64,000 bases of DNA from Acidobacteriota bacterium (GTDB lineage Bacteria; Acidobacteriota; Thermoanaerobaculia; Gp7-AA8). This document shows, in pieces, positions 31,047-40,351 of this stretch. The stretch spans positions 124,001-188,000 of the forward strand of contig JAJXWV010000030.1 of the NCBI GenBank assembly GCA_021781455.1. The letters are read 5' to 3'. The notes beneath the pieces are model-generated. The model saw nothing but the letters and a program-made list of their open reading frames with translations, did no database searches and had not been told where the DNA came from. Each line of letters starts with the position of its first letter. Within the stretch, counting starts at the first letter, position 1. A program made the translations under genes and the position numbers.

Positions 31047-33826
31047 TCGGGGCGCAGCAATTGTCGAACTGCGGCTTCGCTATTCTCTCTTCCTGCGCAG
31101 GGAACCAAAGGCAAGGAGATGGAAAACTCCGCGCCGTGGCCCGGTGTGCTCTCGACCTCGATGTCGCCATCCGACGCATTCACGATGCGCCGCGTGATGG
31201 CCAGTCCGAGGCCCGTGCCTCCCTGGCCGCGCTTGGTCGTGACCAGCGGCTCGAAGATCCTGCCGAGCAGTTCCGGCGGAATGCCCTTGCCGTCGTCTTT
31301 GACGCGGATGACGACCTGCTCCCCATCCACCCCGACCCGGATCCAGATGTTGCCACCATCTGCAACCGCATCGCGAGCATTGATGAGAACGTTGGTGAGA
31401 ACCTGCTGCAGGTCGTGAAAGTTCCCGCGCACCTGGAGATCGCCCGTCGTCTCCACGTGCATCGAGACCGATTTGGCTTTCAGAAGATCCTCGTGCAGGG
31501 CCACGGTGGCCTGCACGAGCTCGTTGACGTTCACCAGCTCCCGCGTGCGCGGGCGGCTGGCGATCAGGTCGAGAAGGCTGTTGACCAGATTCGAAGCGCG
31601 GAACGTCTGCTGCTCCATTTTCTTGAGGAGCTTGTATTTCGGATCGTCCGGCGACGTCTCGGCCAGCAGGAGCTGCGCGTAGGAGGAGATGCCGGTCAGC
31701 GGCGTGTTGACTTCGTGGGCCACGCCCGCGGCGAGCAGCCCGAGCGACGCCAGACGCTCCTTGTCCTGCAGCTCGCGCTCGAGCCTCACGCGGTCGGTGA
31801 TGTCGCCAATGACCAGCACCCGCGCACCGTCGTCGTCGCCGGCGTTCAGGGGGCTCGAGGTCACCGTGACTTCCTTTTCGACGCCCTGCTGATTGACGAA
31901 GTTGGTGCCGATCGAACGCGCGTTCGACCGGCGAAGCTCCTCGTAAGGCGGGAACAGCTCGGCAACGGACTGCTCCTCGTGGCCGTAGCCAACCAGGTCC
32001 CAGAAGGCCTGGTTGGCCGTGAGCACGCTGCCGTCCGCAGCCACCACCGCGATCGCCGATGACGACGACTCGATGATGTTCTCGTTGTACTCCTTGAGTG
32101 CGCGGATCTCGTCCAGCTGCCGGCGCAGGCGCCCGTACAGCCGCGAGTTCTCGATGGCCAGAGCCACTGCGGCGGTCAACGATTCGAGCAGGTGCAGGTC
32201 GTCGCGCGAGAGTGGCTCTTCGCCGCGCTTCGTCCCGAGCAGTAGCAGCCCCTGCAGCTCGCCGCGGTTGCGCAGCGGAAAGACGTATCGATATCCGGCG
32301 CGCAGAAGCTCCCACGGCAGATCAGAGGCATCGGGCAGACGCGGCTCATTCAGGATCAGCGGCGCGTTGTCGCGCAGGCCTCCGAAATCGGCGGCCGCCG
32401 CGCGATGGGGAATCCCCTCCTCGGGCTGGTAGATGACGTACGAGCTGCCGTCGCGGGTGAAGAGGTTCATCTTCTCGATGTCGAGGGCCGCGCGCAGCCG
32501 CTCGCGCATCATGGCGATCAGGTCGTGAACGTCGTGGAAGGTGGCCAGCTCCTGCGCAAAGTCCGCCATGGTGCGGCGATGGCGATAAGTCTCGCGGTAG
32601 AGGATCCGCTCGATCACCGACTCCACCCGCCCCTTTACCGGAATCAACACGCCGGCAATGAACAGGCCGGAGGTGAAGGCCAGGAAGTTTCGCTCCATCG
32701 CCGAGCGCTCTTCGATCAGATGCGACAGGATCAGGTTGATCGTGGAGAAGGCGATGATCCCGAAGACGAACGTCACCGAGTACGCCAGCACTTCCTTGAT
32801 CACGACCTCAACGTCCCACAGCTTGTACTTCAGAATCGAGACCGCGAAGGCCAGCGGTATGAACGCCAGCGGAATGATCGAGATCGTGGCGACCACCGAG
32901 TTCACGCGCGGCATCGCCCCGACCAGCGACGGCACGATGTAGATCGCCAGGAACGGCAGGAAGCCCGCCGCCATCCCCAGATAGATCCACTTGATCTGCT
33001 TCTTTCCGACAACCGGAGCCCTGCGGTACGTGTACGCCAGGGCCACGATGGCCAGCGTGAAGTAGACCCCGAAGTCGAGCAGCTCCCACCGCTCGATGAA
33101 GGCAAACGATCGCAACGCCGGGGCCAGCGCAACACGGTTTCCGAAGATCAGCAGGTCGAGGTTCCACAACGCCAGCAGCGCCGGCGGCGTGTACATCAGC
33201 GCGATCAGACGGCGGTCGCGCAGCACGGGACGCGGAAACAACAGAAAGAAATGAAGAGCCAGCGGCGGGAGGAGGATCATCGCCAGCTCCTCCACGCTTT
33301 GCAGCACTTTGTAGGTAAGGTCGATGTCCCCGGCCCGCGTGTAGACGTAGACGATGAACGAGAGCAGCGTGACGAAGTAGAACATCACGCTCTCGGTCGT
33401 CTCGCCGCGGAACAGCGTGAATAAGCCGATGGCCAGATAGAGGAACCCGATGAAGCTGAGAATCAGGTACGGGTAGTCGATCTTCAGTTCCGGTACGCGG
33501 TACGTCGTGGTGAAGGTGCGGCCGCCGCGGGCCACGAGCATCGGCACGGTCTGGCCGATCCGCCGCAAGGTCTTCTGCAGGCCTTCGATCTCGGCGGTGG
33601 GCGTGTCGCCGATCAGCCAGATCTGGTCGCCGGAACGGAGGCCGGCGCGCGCCGCACCGCTTCCGCTTTCCACATCCTTGACCACGATCACGCCGTTGCT
33701 GCGCGTGAACGTGAAATCGATCCGTTCGAATGAGGAGCGCTTCCGCTGAAACGAGGCGAATGCGCCGATGATGATCGACACGGTCAGCAGACCCACGATC
33801 GTGTTCGTCAGGACCGAACGGCGCAT
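31043..33826 (-). CDS. Membrane sensor histidine kinase with N-terminal PDZ domain
   Basis: 927 residues. After a first helix (about 8-25) comes an extracytoplasmic PDZ-like domain (about 40-105: ESGSGAARAGLRSGDQIWLIG). About seven further hydrophobic helices follow (120-385). Then come a GAF domain (about 435-570), a PAS domain (about 595-690) and a HisKA box AHEVNTPLTG, with the phospho-accepting His near residue 703. The ATPase motifs are NVLINARDAV, DDGKGIP and GGTGLGLAI. A PDZ sensor in front of a 7TM-like region is uncommon and may bind peptides or protein C-termini in the periplasm. Co-translated with the NtrC-type regulator. Confidence 0.93.
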   Translation of the reverse strand: MRRSVLTNTIVGLLTVSIIIGAFASFQRKRSSFERIDFTFTRSNGVIVVKDVESGSGAARAGLRSGDQIWLIGDTPTAEIEGLQKTLRRIGQTVPMLVARGGRTFTTTYRVPELKIDYPYLILSFIGFLYLAIGLFTLFRGETTESVMFYFVTLLSFIVYVYTRAGDIDLTYKVLQSVEELAMILLPPLALHFFLLFPRPVLRDRRLIALMYTPPALLALWNLDLLIFGNRVALAPALRSFAFIERWELLDFGVYFTLAIVALAYTYRRAPVVGKKQIKWIYLGMAAGFLPFLAIYIVPSLVGAMPRVNSVVATISIIPLAFIPLAFAVSILKYKLWDVEVVIKEVLAYSVTFVFGIIAFSTINLILSHLIEERSAMERNFLAFTSGLFIAGVLIPVKGRVESVIERILYRETYRHRRTMADFAQELATFHDVHDLIAMMRERLRAALDIEKMNLFTRDGSSYVIYQPEEGIPHRAAAADFGGLRDNAPLILNEPRLPDASDLPWELLRAGYRYVFPLRNRGELQGLLLLGTKRGEEPLSRDDLHLLESLTAAVALAIENSRLYGRLRRQLDEIRALKEYNENIIESSSSAIAVVAADGSVLTANQAFWDLVGYGHEEQSVAELFPPYEELRRSNARSIGTNFVNQQGVEKEVTVTSSPLNAGDDDGARVLVIGDITDRVRLERELQDKERLASLGLLAAGVAHEVNTPLTGISSYAQLLLAETSPDDPKYKLLKKMEQQTFRASNLVNSLLDLIASRPRTRELVNVNELVQATVALHEDLLKAKSVSMHVETTGDLQVRGNFHDLQQVLTNVLINARDAVADGGNIWIRVGVDGEQVVIRVKDDGKGIPPELLGRIFEPLVTTKRGQGGTGLGLAITRRIVNASDGDIEVESTPGHGAEFSISLPLVPCAGRENSEAAVRQLLRPE

Positions 33827-33944
33827 GTGTGGATTGAGTTATTCAACGCAGGTGCCGCGGACAAATTGAGCTAACTACCTGATTCCAAAAGTGGAAAGTC
33901 ACCCAACGGCATTCCTGCGCGGCGCTTTCTTCAATTACTTGGAT

Positions 33945-34880
33945 TTATGTGACCGGAAATCTGCACGTATCGCGCAGAAGGCAGACGTCGCAGTTTGACT
34001 TCCGCCTCACACGACTGCAGAGGTCGAGGATGCCGAGGCGGCAGAGCGCGAAGTCATAACGGACTGGATCGGCCGGATCGAGGCGGGCGAGCCGATCGGT
34101 CAGCAGCCGCGCCGTTTTCCAGTCTGCGGACTTCCGATCGTTCAATCCGAGAAACGTGGCGATGCGGTGGACATGCGTGTCGAGCGGAATGACCAGCTTT
34201 GCCGGATCGACGAAGTCCCAGAGGCCGAGATCGGGCGCGCTGCGGCGAACCATCCAGCGCAGGTAGAGGTTCATCCGCTTGCAGGCGCTACCGTCTGCGG
34301 GAGAGGAGAGGAGGTACTCGAGCGTCTTCGCCGTTTTCGGGGGCACGGGGTTGCGAGGTCGCGAAGTCGCGAGGCCACGTGCACCTCGAAATCTCGAAAC
34401 CTCGCGACCTCGTGACCCGGACCGGCCGATGACGGCGTTCACGAACCGATCGAGGCTCGGACCGATATCCGGCTCTTCCGCGTCGTAACAGATCCGGAAG
34501 AGCTCGCCTAACGAGCCGTGCTCGCTGATCACCGACGCGATGCGTTCCAGAAACGCGACGAGCTCGGCAGTTTTGTGGAACCGATGCGAGAACCCGCGAA
34601 AGCGCTTCCCCCCTTCTTGCGCATCGAACGCGGCGAGGTATGCAAACGGAGACGGGCCCATCGAGTCCAGCAGCGCACCGATGTTGGAAACGATGATGTC
34701 CGCGCGGCCATACGCGAATGCGGCGGCGATCAGACCGGCGACTTCCTGGTCCAGCGGATGGCCGTAGCGGAGCACCAGTTGCAGCGGGTCGGGCTCGATC
34801 GTCGAGACGTCGAACGTTTCCACGAGTACGTCGAGGCGTTCGCGAAGAACGTCCTCGGACACAGGCTTGCGCAGCCTCAT
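33945..34880 (-). CDS. TIGR02757-family conserved hypothetical protein
   Basis: 311 residues. The stretches FAYGRADIIVSNI, GSACKRMNLYLRWMVR, VIPLDTHVHRIATFLGL and a C-terminal set CDVCLLRDTC match a conserved family with an endonuclease-III-like helical layout and late cysteines. No reaction is established to my knowledge. About 25 residues (SRGREVSRFRGARGLATSRP and neighbours) are encoded by a hairpin repeat at 34346-34424 and would not be expected in the family. Its ATG overlaps the stop of the upstream lipoprotein gene (ATGA). Confidence 0.85.
   Translation of the reverse strand: MRLRKPVSEDVLRERLDVLVETFDVSTIEPDPLQLVLRYGHPLDQEVAGLIAAAFAYGRADIIVSNIGALLDSMGPSPFAYLAAFDAQEGGKRFRGFSHRFHKTAELVAFLERIASVISEHGSLGELFRICYDAEEPDIGPSLDRFVNAVIGRSGSRGREVSRFRGARGLATSRPRNPVPPKTAKTLEYLLSSPADGSACKRMNLYLRWMVRRSAPDLGLWDFVDPAKLVIPLDTHVHRIATFLGLNDRKSADWKTARLLTDRLARLDPADPVRYDFALCRLGILDLCSRVRRKSNCDVCLLRDTCRFPVT
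34346..34424. repeat. Octamer hairpin module inside the TIGR02757 gene
   Basis: The left arm has TTGCGAGG, TCGCGAAG and TCGCGAGG units (34350-34375); the right arm has inverted CCTCGAAA, CCTCGCGA and CCTCGTGA units (34384-34418). The module is multiple-of-three compatible with the gene and contains no stop in that frame. Confidence 0.75.
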
Positions 34881-35353
34881 GGCTTCTTCGCCGACTCGGC
34901 AACGACCGCGCCGTGCTCCGCGTCGACCCACCGTGCCGCATGAATCGCAGCTCCCGACACGGCGATGACCGTGAACGGCGTGGTCAGAACCTGTGTGGTG
35001 GCCGAGCCGCGCTTCGGCGCGTGCGTAGACACCTTGACGATCGCGGTGTCGCCTTCCATGGCGACGCTGCGCGCTTCCAGCGAATAGCCGCCGGTGTTCC
35101 GCTGCCGATCGAGAAAGAAGACCGCCGTCTCGCGGCTGAAATCGACCTGGGGTGGCGAACCGGATCCGATCAGAATGCCCCAGATCCGGCGATAGGCGTC
35201 AGCGTCTGCGGCGAGAATCACCTGCGGAGCGGACGAGGAGGAAGCGGCATACGCGCCGCTCTTCAGCTCGCGAAAAGTCGCCTTCGGTTGTGCCGCACCC
35301 GCGGTCGTGCAGCCGCCGCAGAGAAGGACAGCCAGCATGAGCATGCGCCTCAT
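34877..35353 (-). CDS. Putative lipoprotein with PrcB-type C-terminal domain
   Basis: 158 residues from the ATG at 35353. A signal sequence ends in LLCGGC, a good lipobox. The rest (about 60-145: VDFSRETAVFFLDRQRNTGG, TTPFTVIAV) resembles the PrcB C-terminal domain, found in proteins that stabilise a PrtP-type protease in Treponema. Whether it binds a protease here is unknown. It is co-translated with the TIGR02757 gene and diverges from the repeat-protein gene across 88 bases. Confidence 0.75.
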   Translation of the reverse strand: MRRMLMLAVLLCGGCTTAGAAQPKATFRELKSGAYAASSSSAPQVILAADADAYRRIWGILIGSGSPPQVDFSRETAVFFLDRQRNTGGYSLEARSVAMEGDTAIVKVSTHAPKRGSATTQVLTTPFTVIAVSGAAIHAARWVDAEHGAVVAESAKKP

Positions 35354-35441
35354 CGATGGCGGCAACAGGGGCCGTTACGAAAGTGTTCCTCGATCAACGG
35401 GAACGAATGTCGGTCGTATGAGTTGGAGACACGGAGGTTCC

Positions 35442-38400
35442 ATGCGCGCACGGCTGCTCGCCACCCTCATTCTGCTCAGCGCTGTTCCGACATTCGCCTC
35501 GATTCGGGGCACGGTGATGAACCGCTCCGGCCAGCCGATTGCCGGGGCGAAGGTGTCGGCGTTCGCGCTCGAGACCGGAGCCGCGCGCCGGGCGAGGCTG
35601 GTATCGAGCACGCCGGAGCGCGTGGCGCTGGCAAGCACGACGACGAACAGCGGAGGAGCTTTCATCCTCGACTCGCCGAAGGATCCCGTTGTCGACGTCC
35701 AGGTCGACGCGAGCGGATTCGCGCCGCAGGTCATTCGCGTCGTCCGCGACGAGGATTCCGCGGTCGTGGCACTCTTCGCCGCAGCGCAGAAGCAGGGGAC
35801 CGTCACTGCCGGCGGAAAACCGGTTGCCGGAGCGAGGGTCATCTGGTGGAACCGCGCCACGGAAGCCGTCTCCACGACCGATTCAGCGGGACATTACTCG
35901 GTTGCCGATCCGTCCTGGGCTGTGCGCGTAGACGTCGTCCATCCCGACTTCGCGCTTTTCGACGAGAGCATCACGCCGCCACAGAAGCCGAACGTCAATC
36001 TGACGCTGGACGCCGGCGCTCCGCTGGCGGGACATGTCGTGAACGGGACTGCGGGCGTGGGCAAAGCCGCTGTCTTCGTCGACGGCTTCCCGATGGCGAC
36101 GACCGCGGACGACGGGTCATTCGTCATCGCCCACGCGCCGCGGAAGTGGCAGCTCGTGCAGGCGCAGGCGGGCGTGTTGGCCGCATCGCTGCCGCATGCG
36201 AAGACCGCCCCGACGCTCAAGCTCGCGTCTCCGGCGACCATCAGCGGAACCGTGCTGGATGCCAAGACGCACCAGCCGGTGCCGAGCGCGGAGCTCGCGT
36301 TTCTGGAGCCGATGGGCCGCCGCCTGCAATTGACCGCCGCCTCGGTCATCACCGATGCGAAGGGCAACTTCAGCACGCCGATCGCGCCCGGCAACTACCA
36401 GATCGTCGGTGTCCATCCTGCGTACGCGATGACGGGCATGCGCGTGGCCATCGGCCCGGGCCAGCACGTCTCGAAGGCCATCGCTGCGGCGCCTCTGGCG
36501 CAGCTGAGCGGCAACGTGGTCGACGACGGCAAGCGGCCGGTCGCGGCGGCGAACATCAGCATCGCCCCGCCGCGCCGCCGCGGCGGCTTCGGCGCGATGA
36601 TGATGAGGGGCCGCGCCGGCGCGGGGGTGAACGCCATGAGCGGACCCGACGGCCGCTTCGTCCTGCGTACACCGATGATGGGCGAGGTGGAGCTCACCGC
36701 CACCAGGAAGGGTCTGCCCGACGCCTCCAGCTCTGCGTTCCACATCGCCGCCGGTGAAAAGAAGAGCGGGTTGACGATCACAGTACCGCGCGGCATCGCC
36801 CTCTCCGGCCGGGTGATCAGCCATGACGGCAAGCCGATCTCCGGCGTCGCCGTCACGACCACCGAGGATGCCGGCGGGGGACGGCCCGGCGCGATCATGC
36901 GCCGCGTGATCATCAATCTCGCGGCCACGATGCAATCCGACCCGGTCACCACCGGAAGCGATGGCACCTTCTCGATCCGTGTCAGACCCGGTTCATACGA
37001 CGTTCACTTCTCGCACGAAGGCTACGCCTCGAAGCTCGTGAAGGTCGACGAAGTCAGCGCCTCGACGAAACCCCTCCAGGTTACCCTCGACCCCGGCGTG
37101 GAGATCTCGGGCCGCGTCACGCGCGGCGGCAACGGCGTCGAGGGTATCGACATCGCCGCCTTCGACCTCGATGCCCAGTCTGCGACTGCCACTGGGCCTG
37201 ACGGCAGCTTCGTCCTGCCCGATCTCGCCCCCGGCTCGTACATGGTCAACCTCTCCAAGCCCGATGACTTCATCCAGCAGAGGCGGACCATCAATGCCCC
37301 GGCGCAGAACGTGTCCATCGATCTTCCCGCCGGAGGCAACATCACCGGACGGGTCGTCGACAAGTCGAGTCATGAGCCGGTCACGGCTTTTCAGGCCGGC
37401 ATCAGCAACTCCAGAAGCGGAGGCGGAAGGATGATCATGATGCCGCCGGCGCTGAAGAACTTCACCGCCGACGACGGGAGCTTCACGCTCGAGAACGTTC
37501 CCTCCGGTCCGACTCAACTCGTCGTCTCGGCCGCCGGCTACACCACCGCGCACGTGCCTAACCTCGTCGTCGAGGAGGGCAAGACGCTCTCCGACATCGA
37601 GGTCGATCTCGACACGGGCGTGCGGCTGGTCGGGCATGTGACCGGTCCCGACGGTGCGCCGGTCAGCGGAGTCGCGGTGCGGCCGGCCGGTGCGGGCGCG
37701 ATACGAATGCCGGGCATGTTCGGCGATTCCGTGGCCACCACCGATGCCAACGGCGACTACGTGCTCGATTCACTCGAGTCGGGGGACAACAAGACTTTCT
37801 CGTTCATGCTCACCGGGCTGCTTCCTGCCGATCGCACGGTCAACCTCTCCGGCCGTGAGACGCGGCTCGACGTGCAGCTCAGCGGCGGCCTGACCGTCAC
37901 CGGCCAGGTGGTCTCCGACGCAGGCGTTCCGGTGCCCGATGCCGACGTGCGAGCCACGTCCGCGGCCGCAGGGGCAACGCCGAAGGCCAGCCAGACCGAT
38001 GCCGGCGGCATGTTCACCTTCGATGCGATGGCGCCGGGCCACTACACCTTCAGCGCCTTCAAGCAGGGCTTCACAAACGGGCAACTGGCGGACTTCGACA
38101 TCACCGGCGGCGCTCCTCCGCGAGTGGTCCTCGAGTCAGGCGGAACGCTGTTCGGTCACGTCAGCGGAGTGGCCGACGCCGATCTCTCCAAGGTGACGGT
38201 CACGGCGAGGAGCTCGTCGGGCTCGAGCGAGGCAACGGTCGACGCGGCCGGCAACTACCGCATGGACGGCGCGCCCACGGGCACGCTGCGAGTCTCGGCG
38301 ATGCTGATGCGTTCATTCGACGACGTCCGCTCGACAAACGTTCAGTCGGTCGATCTCGCGGCGGGCGGGTCGGCGCAGCTGGACCTGCAGTTCGCCACCG

Positions 38401-39413
38401 ACACCACGATCACCGGCCACATCAGCCGCAACGGCGTGCCGGCCTCCAATTCCACGATCAATTTCTCGCCGCGCGGAGGATCGATCCAGACCCGCGCCGC
38501 CGGACCGACCGACGACAACGGCAACTACAGCGTGGGCGGCCTCTCCGACGGCGACTACACCGTCACCGTCGTCGACATGCAGAGCCTGAACGCCTACACC
38601 ACGACCTATTCGGTCCACGGTTCGGGCAACTTCGACATCGACATCAAGAGCTCCGCGCTCCGCGGCCACGTCGTCGATCGCGGCGACAGCAGCCCGATCA
38701 GCGGGGCAACCGTGCAGGTGCGACGGACCGATACGCACAGTGCGATGTCGAACATCGTGACCACGTCCGACGACAACGGCGCCTTTCTCATCGACGGAGT
38801 GACCGGTGGCTCGTACACGGTCAGCGCCAACAAGGACGGCTACGGCAACGTCGTGAAGGGCGTCTCCTTCACCGACAGCGCGCCGCAGGACCTGACTCTC
38901 GATCTGGCTCGCAATGACGGCATCACCCTGCGCGTGGTCGACGGGCGGGATGGCACGACGCTCAATCCCAACCTCGCCGTCTACGACTCCCAGAACCGGC
39001 CGGTCTACAGCACGCCGCGGTTCGGTTTCGGAGGCGGCTCGGATTCCGAGCGCATCCCGGTGGCGGCGGGACAGTACCGCGCCGTCATCGCCGCAAACGG
39101 ATATGCGCCGAAGACGGTGACGCTCATGTCGCCCTCGTCCCAGACGGTATCGCTGACTCCCGGTGGCTCGCTCGTGCTGCACTCGAAGAGCGCCACGGCA
39201 CGCCGGGCAGTGCTCGTCGACGCAGGCGGCACGCCGTACACGCGGCCTTACGCCACCGCTCCGTCGTTCATCATTCCGATCGGCGACACGCGCCTTCCCA
39301 ACGTCGCTCCCGGCCAGTACACGCTGCAGATCTTCGCCCCCGACGGCAGTGTCGCGACGACTTTGACGGTGGTCGTCGTCGAAGGCCATGAGACTGCCCT
39401 CGACGTCGGGTAG
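35442..39413 (+). CDS. Giant secreted protein of tandem carboxypeptidase-regulatory-like (Ig-type) repeats
   Basis: 1323 residues from the ATG at 35442, which has GGAGG 6 bases upstream and gives a clear signal peptide (MRARLLATLILLSAVPTFAS). The mature chain is a series of about a dozen 75-100 residue beta-sandwich repeats of the CarboxypepD_reg/Cna-B type, each with a G-x-V...G-x-P-V-x-G-A start and a DG-x-F/Y...PG-x-Y end. No catalytic domain, TonB-receptor barrel, LPxTG or C-terminal anchor is visible. Likely an extracellular or surface scaffold or adhesin; ligand unknown. Confidence 0.85.
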   Translation: MRARLLATLILLSAVPTFASIRGTVMNRSGQPIAGAKVSAFALETGAARRARLVSSTPERVALASTTTNSGGAFILDSPKDPVVDVQVDASGFAPQVIRVVRDEDSAVVALFAAAQKQGTVTAGGKPVAGARVIWWNRATEAVSTTDSAGHYSVADPSWAVRVDVVHPDFALFDESITPPQKPNVNLTLDAGAPLAGHVVNGTAGVGKAAVFVDGFPMATTADDGSFVIAHAPRKWQLVQAQAGVLAASLPHAKTAPTLKLASPATISGTVLDAKTHQPVPSAELAFLEPMGRRLQLTAASVITDAKGNFSTPIAPGNYQIVGVHPAYAMTGMRVAIGPGQHVSKAIAAAPLAQLSGNVVDDGKRPVAAANISIAPPRRRGGFGAMMMRGRAGAGVNAMSGPDGRFVLRTPMMGEVELTATRKGLPDASSSAFHIAAGEKKSGLTITVPRGIALSGRVISHDGKPISGVAVTTTEDAGGGRPGAIMRRVIINLAATMQSDPVTTGSDGTFSIRVRPGSYDVHFSHEGYASKLVKVDEVSASTKPLQVTLDPGVEISGRVTRGGNGVEGIDIAAFDLDAQSATATGPDGSFVLPDLAPGSYMVNLSKPDDFIQQRRTINAPAQNVSIDLPAGGNITGRVVDKSSHEPVTAFQAGISNSRSGGGRMIMMPPALKNFTADDGSFTLENVPSGPTQLVVSAAGYTTAHVPNLVVEEGKTLSDIEVDLDTGVRLVGHVTGPDGAPVSGVAVRPAGAGAIRMPGMFGDSVATTDANGDYVLDSLESGDNKTFSFMLTGLLPADRTVNLSGRETRLDVQLSGGLTVTGQVVSDAGVPVPDADVRATSAAAGATPKASQTDAGGMFTFDAMAPGHYTFSAFKQGFTNGQLADFDITGGAPPRVVLESGGTLFGHVSGVADADLSKVTVTARSSSGSSEATVDAAGNYRMDGAPTGTLRVSAMLMRSFDDVRSTNVQSVDLAAGGSAQLDLQFATDTTITGHISRNGVPASNSTINFSPRGGSIQTRAAGPTDDNGNYSVGGLSDGDYTVTVVDMQSLNAYTTTYSVHGSGNFDIDIKSSALRGHVVDRGDSSPISGATVQVRRTDTHSAMSNIVTTSDDNGAFLIDGVTGGSYTVSANKDGYGNVVKGVSFTDSAPQDLTLDLARNDGITLRVVDGRDGTTLNPNLAVYDSQNRPVYSTPRFGFGGGSDSERIPVAAGQYRAVIAANGYAPKTVTLMSPSSQTVSLTPGGSLVLHSKSATARRAVLVDAGGTPYTRPYATAPSFIIPIGDTRLPNVAPGQYTLQIFAPDGSVATTLTVVVVEGHETALDVG

Positions 39414-39457
39414 TGCGGCCGCCTCCCGGGAGCCCGGCTCTCGCTCCTTTGTCGGGA

Positions 39458-39650
39458 CGATTGAGAGGCAGCGGCGCCGCCGACAGAATTTAGCGGCGGC
39501 CGTCAGGCCGCCGCGGGAGCGATCGATCGCCAGCGTACAAGGACACGAAGTGCCCGACTGAAGAGAGAGACAGCAGGATCTGTCGCGCGGTCGGACGCTG
39601 CTCTGCGCTGATTGGGCGGAACCGCCACTAAACTCGGCCGCGTCGAGTGT
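39458..39650. repeat. Compound GC-rich element with AATTT-centred inverted ends, copy 3
   Basis: It contains GCGCCGCCGACAGAATTTAGC, the GGCGGCCGTC-AGGCCGCC hairpin, CAGCGTACAAGGACACGAAG, GATCTGTCGCGCGGTCGGAC and a final diverged CCGCCACTAAACTC block. The order matches copy 1. It fills the gap 39414-39660, where I see no gene. Confidence 0.65.
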
Positions 39651-39660
39651 CCATTGCGGC

Positions 39661-40284
39661 TCAGGACTCGTGCGGCTCGTCGTCCTCGCCTTCCATGGCC
39701 GGAGGCTCGGGGATATCGCCGACGGCCTCGAGCGAGATGCGGTCCGGCCGCGGCCCGATGGCATCGCTGGCGAAGAAGTTCTTCCGGTATTTTTCGAGAC
39801 GCTTGAAGAGGTGGTGGAGGTCGTAGGTCAGCCGCATCACCGTGCGCCGCAGCTTGTATTTGACGCGCTTGAACCCTTCCAGGTCGTCGCTGCGGAGGAT
39901 GGGCAGAAACGACTGGATCTCGGCGATGCGCTTGCGCACCTTCTCCAGATCCTTGTCCTGAACGTTGAGAAACAGCTCCTGCTCGTCGATGAGCAGCGGC
40001 TCGGTACCGCTCATCTGGTCGTCGAACCAGCGCCAGAGCTGGATGATGTCGACGCGGCGGCCCTTCGACAGGAACCGCGTTTCCAGCAGATCCTGCCGGA
40101 AGTAGCCGAGGAGCTTGCGGTCATCGGCGTGGTTGAACTCGTCGTCCGTGAGGTTGCGGATGTTCCACACGCCATAACGCATGACGTCATTGCGCGTCGA
40201 GCGGAGCTGGCGAAGGACCTCTTCGAGCTGCTTCAGCGGAAGCGCTTTGAGGTCGTGCGGCTCCGGGAGCGTCTGGGTGGGCAT
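39661..40284 (-). CDS. Helical protein of unknown function
   Basis: 207 residues with no signal or membrane segment. The N-terminal half includes the well-conserved-looking stretch VMRYGVWNIRNLTDDEF. Most of the rest is charged and likely helical or coiled coil (about 100-175). The tail is acidic. I do not recognise the family. A TATCCT box 9 bases before the ATG suggests a leaderless transcript. It is followed by a compound repeat. Confidence 0.75.
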   Translation of the reverse strand: MPTQTLPEPHDLKALPLKQLEEVLRQLRSTRNDVMRYGVWNIRNLTDDEFNHADDRKLLGYFRQDLLETRFLSKGRRVDIIQLWRWFDDQMSGTEPLLIDEQELFLNVQDKDLEKVRKRIAEIQSFLPILRSDDLEGFKRVKYKLRRTVMRLTYDLHHLFKRLEKYRKNFFASDAIGPRPDRISLEAVGDIPEPPAMEGEDDEPHES

Positions 40285-40351
40285 GGCCGGCGAAGGATAA
40301 GGATTTCAGGACTTTGGCGCAAATAACCGGTGGTTCGTGGCGCTCCGGCAC

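Noticed and set aside
33827-33944. Possible sigma-54 promoter upstream of the PDZ kinase gene
   Set aside because: GGCACCTGCG is present but the GG-to-GC spacing is wrong. I see no other promoter or gene in this stretch.
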